DNA from: Planomicrobium sp. CPCC 101079
GTDB taxonomy: Bacteria; Bacillota; Bacilli; Bacillales_A; Planococcaceae
Assembly: GCF_007859275.1 (NCBI RefSeq)
Contig: NZ_VOHC01000032.1
Span: 62,001 to 126,000, forward strand
Length of the DNA stretch: 64,000 bases
Direction of reading: 5' to 3'
Shown here: positions 8,806 to 18,534 of the stretch, piece by piece
Numbering within the stretch: position 1 is the first letter of the stretch
Layout: each line of letters begins with the position of its first letter
Made by a program: the position numbers and the translations under genes
The notes under the pieces: generated by a model
The model's input: only the letters and a program-made list of their open reading frames with translations
Databases searched by the model: none
What the model was told of the DNA's origin: nothing

Positions 8806-8837
8806 ATTTGCAATGAAATAATTTTAAAAAATAAAAT

Positions 8838-8864
8838 GTTTGAAATATACACACAATAGGGAAT
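8838..8864 (+). promoter_or_regulatory. candidate SigB (general stress) promoter
   Basis: GTTTGA (8838-8843), 15 bases, GGGAAT (8859-8864), close to the SigB pattern GTTTAA-N12-15-GGGTAT. It lies 38 bases before the start of a YtxH-type gene, a family often in the SigB regulon. Confidence 0.5.
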
Positions 8865-8902
8865 TAAAGAAAATACGATAAAAAAGAAAGAGGAGTGATC
8901 AA

Positions 8903-9826
8903 ATGGTCAAAATTGCAGTTGAACAACCATTTACAGACATTCAACAAGCGTTACAGAAAAAAGGATATCAGGCTACGATGATCGATCAAAGATCAGAAGC
9001 AGCCACGTATGACGTTGTTGTTGTTCGCAATGTGGAAAGCTATGAAGGCTTTCAAACAGAAGGCTCCCTCGTGGAAACAAGCGGACGGACAGTTGTTGAA
9101 GTTATTGAAGAAGTGGAAGAACGCCTTCAACGCGTCGGTAAAGCCACAGCTCCTGCAACATCAATATATGGGAATTCCGGTTCGGGATCGAATTTCAGTC
9201 CTGTTCCCGATTCTGGCGGCAGTGGTTTTGTAGCCGGTCTTTTAACCGGTGCAGTAGTTGGTGCGGCAACAGCACTCTTCCTCGCTCCGAAAAGCGGAAA
9301 AGAAATGCAAAACGTCGTCAAAGAAAAAATTGCGAGCAGTTCCTCTGGCGATAGCAGCAATGGCGGCGGAAAACTCGGTCAAGTGAAAGAAAAAGCGGCT
9401 GGCATTGCAGGCCAAGTGAAAGAAAAAGTATCCGGCGGTTCTTCTGGTGAAAGCGGAGGCGGCGGCGGAAAGCTAGGCCAACTCAAAGAAAAAGCTACAG
9501 ACCTTGTAGGCCAAGCGAAAGAGCAAGCGAACAAAGTGTCTGGAAAATCGAAAGATGGGAACCAAGACAACTCAACTGATACAACGTCAACTTCCACTAC
9601 CCAGACGCCTAGCACGGTAGTAACAACTGATACACTTAACACTTCAAGCACTTCCGGTACGACTGGTACTTCAGGTACTTCTGGCACTTCTGGCACTTCA
9701 GGTACTTCTGGTACGACTGGCACCTCTGGTGTTTCTGGTGCTTCAGGCGGTTCCGGCACTTCAGATACTTTAAATACTTCTGGCACTTCGGGTACTAGAG
9801 GCGGTTCTAACAAGAACAATAAATAA
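8903..9826 (+). CDS. YkuS-like/YtxH-like fusion with Gly-Thr-Ser repeat tail
   Basis: A 307-residue protein of unknown function with four zones. Residues 1-80 resemble the UPF0180/YkuS small-protein family ([17 protein letters not shown]). Residues about 105-140 form a YtxH-like hydrophobic glycine-rich segment ([19 protein letters not shown]) plus the APKSGKEM motif. Residues 150-215 contain LEA-like amphipathic repeats ([18 protein letters not shown]). The tail to residue 307 is Gly/Thr/Ser only. Strong RBS AGAGGAGTG. YtxH proteins are usually about 100-150 residues, so the fusion and tail are unusual. A candidate SigB promoter upstream fits a desiccation or general-stress role (inference). 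Confidence 0.75.
   Translation: MVKIAVEQPFTDIQQALQKKGYQATMIDQRSEAATYDVVVVRNVESYEGFQTEGSLVETSGRTVVEVIEEVEERLQRVGKATAPATSIYGNSGSGSNFSPVPDSGGSGFVAGLLTGAVVGAATALFLAPKSGKEMQNVVKEKIASSSSGDSSNGGGKLGQVKEKAAGIAGQVKEKVSGGSSGESGGGGGKLGQLKEKATDLVGQAKEQANKVSGKSKDGNQDNSTDTTSTSTTQTPSTVVTTDTLNTSSTSGTTGTSGTSGTSGTSGTSGTTGTSGVSGASGGSGTSDTLNTSGTSGTRGGSNKNNK
9651..9800 (+). repeat. in-gene GTS(G/T) codon repeat
   Basis: Tandem imperfect 9-base units encoding Gly-Thr-Ser, about 15 in a row, mixing ACT/ACG and TCA/TCT codons. Perfect copies sit next to varied ones, so the array probably changes length by slippage. Confidence 0.85.
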
Positions 9827-9840
9827 GCGATAAAATAGAA

Positions 9841-9882
9841 CCCCAAATCAATTACTTTTTAAAGTAATTGATTTGGGGTTTT
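9841..9882. terminator. bidirectional terminator
   Basis: CCCCAAATCAATTACTTT pairs with 9861-9878 almost without a loop and is followed by TTTT. It separates the YtxH-like gene from the convergent helicase gene. Confidence 0.92.
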
Positions 9883-9902
9883 GAGCGGTTTAAAAACTTT
9901 TG

Positions 9903-12900
9903 CTAAACCGTTAAAATTTCTCGGATGTCTTCTTCAGTCAATGCTGCTAATGGTTCCACACCTGATTGAATCACTTCATCAATCAGGTTTTTCTTGCGTT
10001 CTTGAAGCTGCGTGATCTTTTCCTCAATAGTGCCTTTTGCAACCAGGCGTATGACTTGAACTTCATTTTTCTGCCCCATGCGATGCGCACGGTCAGCAGC
10101 CTGTTGCTCAATAGCCGGATTCCACCACAAGTCATAAAGAATCACCGTATCAGCACCGGTCAAGTTTAGCCCGGTCCCCCCCGCTTTCAATGAAATTAAA
10201 AACAAATTCCCTTCCCCTTCATTGAACCGGCTGCACATTTCCACCCGTTCTATAGGAGGTGTCTGGCCGTCCAAATAAAAATAAGGAACTCCTCTTTTTG
10301 CTAACTTTCCGCCGATAATCCCGAGCATTTGTGTAAATTGGGAAAATACCAATACCCGCCTTCCCGAAACTCGGCATTCTTCCAGAATGTCCATCAACTG
10401 GTCTAATTTGGCCGACCCGCCTGAATATCCTTCAACAAAAAGAGCTGGATGGCAGCATAACTGCCGAAGCCGCGTCAATCCCGCCAAAATGCGGATTCGG
10501 TTTTTTTGAAAACTGTCTTTGTTCAAATGCTTCAGGGCATCCTGCTTCAGTTCCGCCAAATAAGCCGCATACAACTTCTTTTGCTCCATCTGCAATTCAG
10601 AACGAAGAATGGTTTCGACTTTGCTTGGCAACTCTTTTAGAACATCTTGTTTCACGCGCCGCAAAATGAACGGCCGCACCCTTTTTGTGATGCGCTCTCT
10701 TCTCATCTCGCTGAAAGCCCGGCGATTTGGCAGCAATTCCGGAAACACGACGTAAAAAATCGACCAAAGTTCATCTAATGAATTTTCAATCGGCGTTCCT
10801 GTCAATGCAAAACGATATTCCGCCTGAATCGCTTTGGCTGCTTTCGCTGTTTGAGTCGCAGGATTTTTAAAAGCCTGCGCTTCATCAAAAAATACCGTAT
10901 GAAAGCTTTTATTGCGGTACATAACACTATCCATACGTAACGCTGGATAAGAGGTAATAATCACATCCAGCCCTGCGCTTTGAGCAAATAGCGCCGCTCT
11001 TTTCGCTTTCTGTCCATCAATAACAGCAGCGTTGACTTCAGGAGCGAATTTTTTTAATTCATTCAGCCAGTTATAGACAAGCGATGATGGCGCGACAATC
11101 AACACAGGAGATTTCCGCACCCGGATGTCAGGAAGCACCGAGACGATGAACGCAATACTTTGAAGTGTCTTGCCAAGTCCCATATCATCCGCCAGAATTC
11201 CACCGAATTTGTATTTTGCCAGCATCTTAAACCAATTGAGCCCTGCTTTCTGGTAATCACGCAAAGTTTCCGCTAAATGTGCCGGGACATCTTGCTCTAT
11301 TTGTTCCGGCTGGCTTAAGCTTTTTAGCAGTCCGGCGAACGCCTTTCCTGGTTCCATCAGCTGCCCTTCTTCCAAGGATTCAGCAAATTGCATCCCGTGG
11401 ATGAGCGGCACACGAATATCATGTTCACCGAAATTTTCTTCCGTGATACCAAAATTATAGATAAAATCGCTCAGCGCCAAAAATTCCGGTGTCTCCAATG
11501 ACATTAACGTACCGTTAGGGATTCGGTAATATTTCCGTTTTTCCTGAAGCGCAGCGAGTATTTTCTTGATCTCCGCTTCAGGAATTTCCTGAAGATCAAA
11601 TTTAAATTCCAGCCAATCTGTTCTTTCACTGATTTCCACTTTGATTTTCGGTCCGGCATACGCTTTTGTCACTCTTAACTTCACTGCAGTTGTGGCGTAA
11701 ACTTGAACAAGTTTCTCAAGAACAGGAACAGCATGATAAAGAAATTGATATTCCGCTTCTTCATCGTGCATATAATAGCCGCCGTCCGTTTGGGCAAAAC
11801 CGCTCTCCTCCATTATTCTCAAGATCTGCTGCTCTTTGTCCCGCTGTCGGCGGATCCCTGGGTACTGCCTGAACCCTTCCTCTGCCTCTTCACAAGGATT
11901 GATGACAAGATGTCCGTAATGGAACTCCACTCCGGCAAGCAAGCGGTGTTTAAGCCGGTCCAAATACACCCTTGCTTGAAGAGGCGCCATCTCAAGCCGC
12001 TCTTCCACAGGATCTGTTAATTGGACGATCCCTAGCCGTTCTAATCCCGGTGTGACCGTCTCCATGAAATGATTCAATTTGTCAGCAGAAATGGCTAGCC
12101 GATTTTCTGTTCCGGCCATCATCTCCTTCAATCTCGCCAGCCGGTTCGTGTCTTCTTCGGACAACCGAATCACCGAACCGTCGGAAAATGCCATGTCGTA
12201 AGCAGGCAAAACCATTATTCCATCCAGCCCTTCAACATCCAGCCGGTAGCCACCCGTTCCCGCTTCATCGAAGCGAAAAGTTAGCGGCAGCGCTTTTGCC
12301 AGATGAAGGCCGCGAAAAATTCTTCTTCCCTGTACCACTTTGACTAATGGGACTTGCTGCAGCAACGGCAAAAGCCGCTCCCAGTCGGAGGGGGAAACCA
12401 CTAGCAAGTCCGGCTCGAATTCTCCTTTGTTTTTCAATAACTGGCTTTTGATCAAAAACTGGAGTACATTATCGGTTCTCCCGTCTAAACTGCAGGTTTT
12501 CGGCGTGTAAACAAAGTCTTTCGATATTGTATAAGCTTCTCCCTGTCCGATGCGTGTCAGAAATTCTTTTACGTTTGCAATGTCCTCTAATTTTTCAATT
12601 CCGGCTTTCAGTTTTATGCCTAGAACGGCTTGGTTTTCCTCGAACGGCAGCGGGCAGCAGCTGAATTCCACTTGAACAAGCTGCCGCTTATCGAAATAAA
12701 GCCGGTTGCCCCGCGAAAATTGCTGCTCCCCAAACAAATCCATCATTTTAGCCGCAATCGGGTTTTCCCGCTGCTGCCATTCATCAATTGCCAGAAGCAC
12801 CCCTGCAATGTGGTGGCAATAAGTCGCCACAAAACCGACCGGTGGGCAGCTGCAGGAGGCAAGAATTTCTCCAGTTGGAGTTTGCTTCACACTGACATGA

Positions 12901-13058
12901 AACTCCGTTCGGCCCTTCACTGTTCCTTTAACCAGCAATTCATCTGCCGCGTCCATAAGAATCGCCACTTTTCCTGCCAGTTGAAGGTTTAGGCCTTTCT
13001 TATAAGCGGCTGTCCCGCATAATTTTTTTATTTTTCCTTCATTTAATGAAAAATTCAT
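9903..13058 (-). CDS. SNF2-family helicase with SWIM zinc finger
   Basis: Predicted DNA-stimulated ATPase/translocase of the Swi2/Snf2 (RapA/HepA-like) class, 1051 residues. An N-terminal SWIM zinc finger has C69, C71, C81 and H83 (SCSCPPV ... YCHH). A bacterial SNF2-associated region fills about 120-550. The ATPase follows: Walker A ILADDMGLGKT, DEAQ box VFFDEAQAFKNP, motif III ALTGTPIENS and motif VI QQAADRAHRMGQ. Start moved to 13058, where AGGAAGGG precedes the ATG. It stands alone, with no methylase, nuclease or Dnd/Druantia-like partner adjacent, so a housekeeping role in DNA or RNA-polymerase recycling is likelier than phage defence. Confidence 0.92.
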   Translation of the reverse strand: MNFSLNEGKIKKLCGTAAYKKGLNLQLAGKVAILMDAADELLVKGTVKGRTEFHVSVKQTPTGEILASCSCPPVGFVATYCHHIAGVLLAIDEWQQRENPIAAKMMDLFGEQQFSRGNRLYFDKRQLVQVEFSCCPLPFEENQAVLGIKLKAGIEKLEDIANVKEFLTRIGQGEAYTISKDFVYTPKTCSLDGRTDNVLQFLIKSQLLKNKGEFEPDLLVVSPSDWERLLPLLQQVPLVKVVQGRRIFRGLHLAKALPLTFRFDEAGTGGYRLDVEGLDGIMVLPAYDMAFSDGSVIRLSEEDTNRLARLKEMMAGTENRLAISADKLNHFMETVTPGLERLGIVQLTDPVEERLEMAPLQARVYLDRLKHRLLAGVEFHYGHLVINPCEEAEEGFRQYPGIRRQRDKEQQILRIMEESGFAQTDGGYYMHDEEAEYQFLYHAVPVLEKLVQVYATTAVKLRVTKAYAGPKIKVEISERTDWLEFKFDLQEIPEAEIKKILAALQEKRKYYRIPNGTLMSLETPEFLALSDFIYNFGITEENFGEHDIRVPLIHGMQFAESLEEGQLMEPGKAFAGLLKSLSQPEQIEQDVPAHLAETLRDYQKAGLNWFKMLAKYKFGGILADDMGLGKTLQSIAFIVSVLPDIRVRKSPVLIVAPSSLVYNWLNELKKFAPEVNAAVIDGQKAKRAALFAQSAGLDVIITSYPALRMDSVMYRNKSFHTVFFDEAQAFKNPATQTAKAAKAIQAEYRFALTGTPIENSLDELWSIFYVVFPELLPNRRAFSEMRRERITKRVRPFILRRVKQDVLKELPSKVETILRSELQMEQKKLYAAYLAELKQDALKHLNKDSFQKNRIRILAGLTRLRQLCCHPALFVEGYSGGSAKLDQLMDILEECRVSGRRVLVFSQFTQMLGIIGGKLAKRGVPYFYLDGQTPPIERVEMCSRFNEGEGNLFLISLKAGGTGLNLTGADTVILYDLWWNPAIEQQAADRAHRMGQKNEVQVIRLVAKGTIEEKITQLQERKKNLIDEVIQSGVEPLAALTEEDIREILTV

Positions 13059-13393
13059 CGAAAAACCCTTCCTGTTTTGCTTGCCTCTTAGGGAAACGCT
13101 TTGTTTTATCATTCATTATCTTAATAAAATTATAAAAATGAAAAATAATGTATTATTTAGGTCAATATCACCTATTATTATAATATAGTAAATTTTATTT
13201 CCATTTTTTTGTATTATTATACCTATTTCAACTTATATACGTAGACTATATAATGAAATCTAGACTTTTGATTGTGAGTCTTTCTCACTATTGTATGCTA
13301 CCAAGTTTGAATGTTTTTAAGTAATATATTAGGTATCTACTTTTTAACATAATAAAACAAACACCGTTTTATATTAATAAAGGAGTTTGCTGT
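13059..13393. other. AT-rich divergent intergenic region
   Basis: No gene seen. It must hold divergent promoters for the helicase and the diguanylate cyclase. A small hairpin GTGAGTCTTTCTCAC lies near 13274-13290. No riboswitch recognised, and in particular no c-di-GMP (GEMM) core. Confidence 0.4.
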
Positions 13394-14983
13394 ATGAAGC
13401 GTTTATTTTACAACCGGAAGATGAGTTTGTCGACATTGCTGACTTTTCTTGTATCAACTTCCGTTATTCTCACCCTACTGATTCTTACCTATTCATCTTA
13501 TCATTCAAGCAAAGAATCGTTAGTGAATACTTACTTGTCGCTCAACTATTCAAAAGCAGAAAAGATGAGCCACTCCGTTGAATCGTTATTTGATTCAATG
13601 AGGACAAGTCTGGAAAACACGGCTGCTTTCCTCGAAAAGAACGAACAGTTAAGCGACGAAGAAATATTTGAGCAATTAGAACTTGTTAAGAACAGCAGCG
13701 GTTATTTCAATTCTCTTTCATGGATGGATGAAGAAGGTGTTGTGCGAGCCATAAGCCCAATTAGCACTGGATTAACTGGCCAAACAATATATTCAGGTAT
13801 AACAAGAGAAGTTTTAGACGCTCAAAAACCTGGAATTACTGCTCCTTATGTCGGTCCCTCAAATCGCTTGATCGTTTTAATGAATCAGCCGATTTATTAT
13901 AAAGACGGAAAATACAGAGGCATGATTGGCGGAACAATATATCTTCAGGAGCAAAATGTTTTAAACCAAATATTAGGGAACGATGCCATAGAAAAGAACG
14001 GCTCTTATTATTATGTCATTGGCCCTGAAGGCACCCGCTTGTTTCATCCTGAGTATCAGTTGATCGGAGAAAGTGCCACTTCAAATCCTATCGTCAAAAA
14101 ACTGACAAATGGAAAAAGCGGGATGGAACTGGTCACTAATACGATGGGAATTCCTATGCTTTCAGCTTATCGCTATATGCCAGACATTGGATGGGGAATT
14201 ATTCAGCAAACACCTTATACGTTTGTTGAGAACTTGCTTGAAAAGCAGCTTCAAGAGTTAATGATGCACGTATGGCTCCCGTTCCTATTGCTGCTCCTTT
14301 TTTCAATTTACATTGCCCGCAAATTAGCGGCTCCCTTTATCCATTTAGCCAACTTGGTCAATCAGCTGGCTCAAGGAAAAACAGTATCACTTCCCCTTAG
14401 GAATGCTTTAGTCGAACCACATTGGAATCGGGAAGCCGATTTGTTAACCAAAACTGTAGCTGTCGCTTTTGAAACACTTGAGAAGAACAATCGTCAGCTC
14501 ACACAAACTGCAACTACAGATTCATTGACGGGGTTGCAGAACCGAAGAAAAATGGATGAGGTTTTAACAGAATGGGAAATGGAAAAACGGTCATTCTCTT
14601 TAGTAATTTTAGATATTGATCATTTCAAATCGATCAATGACACTTATGGACATCAAGCCGGGGATGAAGCATTAAAAATGCTTGCCGATACCGTTCAAAC
14701 TTCCGTTCGTAAAAATGACCATTGTTTTCGATATGGAGGAGAAGAATTTGTTCTCCTACTGTCTGATACCGACCTTTCAGGAGCTTTGAAAGTAGCGGAA
14801 AAAATTCGTGGACAAATAGAAAAAGCTCCATTAATCCCTGGCAGGACCGTTACAGTATCGCTCGGCATCGCAGAGTTTCCACTGCATGCACACTCACTGC
14901 CAGAACTTTTTACAAGAGCGGATAAAGCCTTATATGCGTCGAAATCAGCGGGAAGAAACCGGATTACGGTTGCCTCTGCCTAA
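13394..14983 (+). CDS. diguanylate cyclase with extracellular dCache sensor (GGDEF)
   Basis: Makes c-di-GMP at the membrane in response to an external ligand. An N-terminal TM helix at about 15-38 is followed by a Cache-type extracellular sensor at 40-285 and a second TM near 295-312. The GGDEF domain has an intact active site GGEEF (residues 448-452) and a product-inhibition I-site RKND at 439-442, the correct five residues upstream. RBS AAAGGAG. An EAL-type protein begins 65 bases later on the same strand, probably in the same transcript. Confidence 0.93.
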   Translation: MKRLFYNRKMSLSTLLTFLVSTSVILTLLILTYSSYHSSKESLVNTYLSLNYSKAEKMSHSVESLFDSMRTSLENTAAFLEKNEQLSDEEIFEQLELVKNSSGYFNSLSWMDEEGVVRAISPISTGLTGQTIYSGITREVLDAQKPGITAPYVGPSNRLIVLMNQPIYYKDGKYRGMIGGTIYLQEQNVLNQILGNDAIEKNGSYYYVIGPEGTRLFHPEYQLIGESATSNPIVKKLTNGKSGMELVTNTMGIPMLSAYRYMPDIGWGIIQQTPYTFVENLLEKQLQELMMHVWLPFLLLLLFSIYIARKLAAPFIHLANLVNQLAQGKTVSLPLRNALVEPHWNREADLLTKTVAVAFETLEKNNRQLTQTATTDSLTGLQNRRKMDEVLTEWEMEKRSFSLVILDIDHFKSINDTYGHQAGDEALKMLADTVQTSVRKNDHCFRYGGEEFVLLLSDTDLSGALKVAEKIRGQIEKAPLIPGRTVTVSLGIAEFPLHAHSLPELFTRADKALYASKSAGRNRITVASA

Positions 14984-15048
14984 TTTAAGCGCCAAAGAAT
15001 TATTATTTGTCAAAGATAAACTTTAAGCTATCCGTGTGGAGGAACAAA

Positions 15049-17175
15049 ATGAAAATTATAGATAACAATGAGGCAGCGTTCATCAAAAATTCGTTAACAG
15101 AAAGCCTTGAGATGGACAATTCTTTTTACAGGGAAATGTTTGATGTAATGATTCAAAATGCTTCTGTCAGCATGTATATACTGGAAAATGAGGGTTTCTC
15201 ATATATCAACGATCATTTCTGCAATCTGATCGGCTATACAAGAAATGAATTGCTCAATAAAAAAATGACCATAAGCAGCTTGTTTCACCCGGATGACTTT
15301 CCTGCTGTACAAGAGCGAATCAGAAAGAAAATTGAAAACCTGGAAACTTCCTCACGGTACCGCGCAAGAGTGTACAAAAAAGATGGTGAACTGATCCATG
15401 TTGAAATTCATTCAACCAAAACAGTTCGGCTTGGAAAAACCGTTTTATTTGGCACGCTTATCGATGTAACAGGAGAAGTCGCTGCAGCTTTGAAACTTAA
15501 GGAAAGCGAAGAGCGGTTCAAATCTCTTTTCTACAATAACCCGGATGCCATATTTAAGATTGATTTGCAAGGAAACTTCATAGATGCAAATCCCGGATGT
15601 GTGGAACTGACCGGTTATTCCACTGACGAATTACTAGGTATGCCTTTCGCTCCCCTCATAGCAGAGGAGGATTTAGAAGAGGCTTTTGCTTATTTTGAAA
15701 GAGCTGCATACGGAGAAGCAAATATCCACGACATTACGCTTATCCGGAAAAATGGCAGCAGAAGAAATATAGAAATCACAAAGTTTCCGATGAAACTTGA
15801 GGGAGAAACAATAGGTGTTTATGGGATTGCAAAAGATATTACAGAAAAAGTCGAACATCAGAAACTGATGGAAGAACTTGTGTTCTTTGATTCTTTGACA
15901 AAGCTGCCGAACCGGAAACTATTTGAGGACCGCCTAATGCAAGTCTTAAAACAGACGGAAACCAATGAAAATTCCGCGGCTGTTCTTTTTCTGGATCTGG
16001 ATCGCTTTAAATTCATCAACGACTCTCTCGGCCATCATTTAGGCGACGAGTTTCTAAAGACCGTTTCTAAGCGTCTAGTGGAAAGCGTCAGCAAAACCGA
16101 TACCGTCAGCCGGTTCGCGGGAGACGAATTTGCAATTTTGCTGCCTAATTCAGGACAGCAAGAAGCAATTTCCCTGGCTATGTCGCTCAATAAAACCATG
16201 TCCGAGCCATTCGATATTATGGGCCATTCCTTAACGGTATCCGCGAGCATCGGAATCGCTTTTAGCGCAGGAACCGGCGAAACAGTCGACAGCTTGATCA
16301 AGAAAGCCGATACGGCGATGTACTATACGAAAAAATATGGAAAAAACAATTACACAGTCTATTCGGAAGAACTGGATCAAAAAACAGCTTATAAGCTTAT
16401 CCTCGAGAGAGACTTGAAGTCGGCCATCATTAATCAAGAACTCACTTTGCATTATCAGCCCATTGTAGATTTAAAGACAGAAGAAGTGAGGGCCATGGAA
16501 GCCTTGATCCGCTGGAACCATCCAGAACTTGGCATGGTCCCTCCCGATAATTTCATTCCAATTTCCGAGGAAAGCGGGCAAATCGTGGCAATCGGTAAAT
16601 GGGTATTGTATAAAGCTTGCGCGCAAAACAAAGCATGGCAAGATTTCGGGTTTCCTCCGATCAAAATTTGCGTCAATATTTCCACCATCCAATTGCAGCA
16701 TCCGAATTTCGTCCAGACTGTCCAGCGGGTGCTTGAAGACACAGGACTGGAAGCGAAATGGCTTGAGCTTGAAGTGACAGAAAGCATCTTGATGGAAGAA
16801 ACCAAAACATTAAAAGATAGTTTGATCCAGCTCAAAGCATTAGGCATTTCCTTATCGATCGATGATTTTGGCACTGGTTATACATCGCTTAGCTACTTGC
16901 GGCAGTTCTCATTTGACCGGGTCAAGATTGACCGCAGTTTTGTCAGCGATATTGCGGGCGACCTGAATGGCAAAGCGATCACATCTACTATCATCTCCTT
17001 GGCACACAAACTGGGCATGCAAGTGATTGCAGAAGGAATTGAAGAGGAAGTCCAATTGTCCTTCCTGAAAGAAGAGAACTGCGATGAAGGCCAAGGCTAT
17101 TACTTTAGCCGTCCCTTGCCTGCAGAGTTGCACAATTTGTTTAAGGATCCCAAAAACAAGAAAATCGAAAAATAG
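15049..17175 (+). CDS. PAS-PAS-GGDEF-EAL c-di-GMP turnover protein
   Basis: Soluble 708-residue protein: PAS 1 at about 35-140, PAS 2 at 150-275, GGDEF at 285-440 and EAL at 455-700. The cyclase signature reads AGDEF (357-361), a mild variant still active in some proteins but often degenerate. The phosphodiesterase side is intact: EAL at 484-486 and DDFGTGYTSLSYL. I infer mainly c-di-GMP breakdown, with the GGDEF half perhaps regulatory. Start chosen at 15049 behind GTGGAGGAAC; an earlier in-frame start has no ribosome site. It forms an antagonistic pair with the cyclase upstream. Confidence 0.92.
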   Translation: MKIIDNNEAAFIKNSLTESLEMDNSFYREMFDVMIQNASVSMYILENEGFSYINDHFCNLIGYTRNELLNKKMTISSLFHPDDFPAVQERIRKKIENLETSSRYRARVYKKDGELIHVEIHSTKTVRLGKTVLFGTLIDVTGEVAAALKLKESEERFKSLFYNNPDAIFKIDLQGNFIDANPGCVELTGYSTDELLGMPFAPLIAEEDLEEAFAYFERAAYGEANIHDITLIRKNGSRRNIEITKFPMKLEGETIGVYGIAKDITEKVEHQKLMEELVFFDSLTKLPNRKLFEDRLMQVLKQTETNENSAAVLFLDLDRFKFINDSLGHHLGDEFLKTVSKRLVESVSKTDTVSRFAGDEFAILLPNSGQQEAISLAMSLNKTMSEPFDIMGHSLTVSASIGIAFSAGTGETVDSLIKKADTAMYYTKKYGKNNYTVYSEELDQKTAYKLILERDLKSAIINQELTLHYQPIVDLKTEEVRAMEALIRWNHPELGMVPPDNFIPISEESGQIVAIGKWVLYKACAQNKAWQDFGFPPIKICVNISTIQLQHPNFVQTVQRVLEDTGLEAKWLELEVTESILMEETKTLKDSLIQLKALGISLSIDDFGTGYTSLSYLRQFSFDRVKIDRSFVSDIAGDLNGKAITSTIISLAHKLGMQVIAEGIEEEVQLSFLKEENCDEGQGYYFSRPLPAELHNLFKDPKNKKIEK

Positions 17176-17177
17176 AA

Positions 17178-17229
17178 ACAAGGCGTTTGTGGAGTAATGA
17201 ACCTGCTTCACAAACGCCTTGTCCTTTTT
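17178..17229 (+). terminator. terminator after the GGDEF-EAL gene
   Basis: ACAAGGCGTTTGTG (from 17178) pairs with the arm ending at 17222 across a 17-base loop; CCTTTTT follows. Confidence 0.9.
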
Positions 17230-17279
17230 AATTTCACTTCTTCTAGCCAATAACAGATGTATTTTCGCTGTTATAACGG

Positions 17280-18317
17280 TCACTTTAGTATTTTTTCGAA
17301 TGTTTCTTTATTCTTTTCCATCAGCGTGAAGTACGTTTCTCCTTGGTCTATTTCCTCCTGCGTCAAAACGCTCAAATTGTGAAGCTGAACCGCTTCAGCA
17401 TCCACTTCTGACTGAATTACCTCAGTCAATCTTGAAGAAACATTTTGTTCAAATGCAATATAGCGGATATCCAGCTCCTTGGCCTGTTCAACGATGGCTA
17501 CCAACTCCTTCTGAGAAGGTTCATCCTGGCTGTTCAAACCAGCAACCGGAACTTGTTCCAAGCCGTATGCGTCCGCCAAATAGCCAAATGCTGAATGCGA
17601 AACAAAGAAAGATTTTTTCGGGGCATTTTCAGCGACTTCTTGGAATGATTGATCAAGCGCCTTTAGTTCCTCAACAAGTTTTTGGTAATTCTCTTCATAC
17701 TCTGAGGCATGCGCTTCATCTTGCGCTATCAATTCATTTTTAATAGATTCAGCCAAGTTTTGGCTTAATGTTGGGGAAATCCAGACATGTGGATCAATCT
17801 CCCCGTGTTCATCGGTATGTTCTTCCTCTGTTCCTTCGTTTTCATCGGCATGTTCTTCTTCTGTTCCTTCGTGTTCATGATCATGTTCTTCCTCTGTTCC
17901 TTCGTGTTCATGGTCATGTTCTTCTGTTTCCTCATGTGTATGGCCTTCTGTAAGCTCGCTTGCAGGGATGGCGTCAGCAGTCGCAACAAATTTTACCGGC
18001 TCGTTCTTCAATGTTTCTTTGGCCTTGTCGATAAAGCCTTCCAGCCCCAAACCGATATACAGAACGGTGTCAGCTTCAGCCAAAGCGATCATGTCTTTCT
18101 GTGTGGGTTCGAATGTATGTTCATTTGAACCTGCCGGATAAATCGATTGCACTTCTACCCGGTCTCCCCCAATCCGTTCTGTAAAATATGTAAGAGGGTA
18201 AACCGTCGTATATATTTCAAGTTTTGATTGTTCTGTGCTGTCTGCAGCATTTTCTTCCGTTTCTCCGCATGCGCTCAACAAAAGCAGCAGCAGAATTGGC
18301 AATAAAAGTTTTTTCAT
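17280..18317 (-). CDS. znuA: zinc ABC transporter substrate-binding lipoprotein (ZnuA/AdcA type)
   Basis: Captures Zn2+ outside the cell for an ABC importer. Signal peptide with lipobox LLSAC, then a cluster A-I metal-binding fold of about 345 residues. Between residues about 120 and 170 is a His/Glu-rich loop of near-perfect repeats (EGTEEEHDHEH type), which is typical of zinc rather than manganese members. The conserved ligand regions EHTFEP, DPHVWISP and SHSAFGYLA are present. No permease or ATPase gene is adjacent, so it must work with a transporter encoded elsewhere. Two Zur-box-like sequences upstream indicate zinc repression. Confidence 0.92.
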   Translation of the reverse strand: MKKLLLPILLLLLLSACGETEENAADSTEQSKLEIYTTVYPLTYFTERIGGDRVEVQSIYPAGSNEHTFEPTQKDMIALAEADTVLYIGLGLEGFIDKAKETLKNEPVKFVATADAIPASELTEGHTHEETEEHDHEHEGTEEEHDHEHEGTEEEHADENEGTEEEHTDEHGEIDPHVWISPTLSQNLAESIKNELIAQDEAHASEYEENYQKLVEELKALDQSFQEVAENAPKKSFFVSHSAFGYLADAYGLEQVPVAGLNSQDEPSQKELVAIVEQAKELDIRYIAFEQNVSSRLTEVIQSEVDAEAVQLHNLSVLTQEEIDQGETYFTLMEKNKETFEKILK

Positions 18318-18373
18318 AAGTCACCTCTTGGTTAATGGTTGATGTATTAGGGTCCAGGGCATGAATAATTGAA

Positions 18374-18394
18374 GAAGTGTAATTGTTACGATTT
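18374..18394 (-). promoter_or_regulatory. proximal Zur-box-like site upstream of znuA
   Basis: The minus-strand 21-mer has the AAATCGTAA half and ATTAC centre of the Bacillus Zur box (AAATCGTAAT-N-ATTACGATTT), with four deviations. It lies 57 bases upstream of the start codon. A near-copy with the same flank precedes the Opp/Nik operon at 46949-46969. Confidence 0.7.
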
Positions 18395-18534
18395 AAAAAC
18401 ATGTAAAAAATTTTACTTGTTTTTTGTAAAGAGCAACTTGTCGAAGCTAAACATTTTGTTTCGTAAGTTCCATCTGTTCTTTATTTCGTTTGTTCCTACC
18501 TGTCGATAGCCTCAGCAAAGAACAGCTTCTTTTT

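Noticed and set aside
9903-13058. SNF2 helicase as part of a phage-defence system
   Set aside because: No methylase, nuclease, Dnd, Druantia or similar partner in the neighbourhood; flanked by terminator and unrelated signalling genes.
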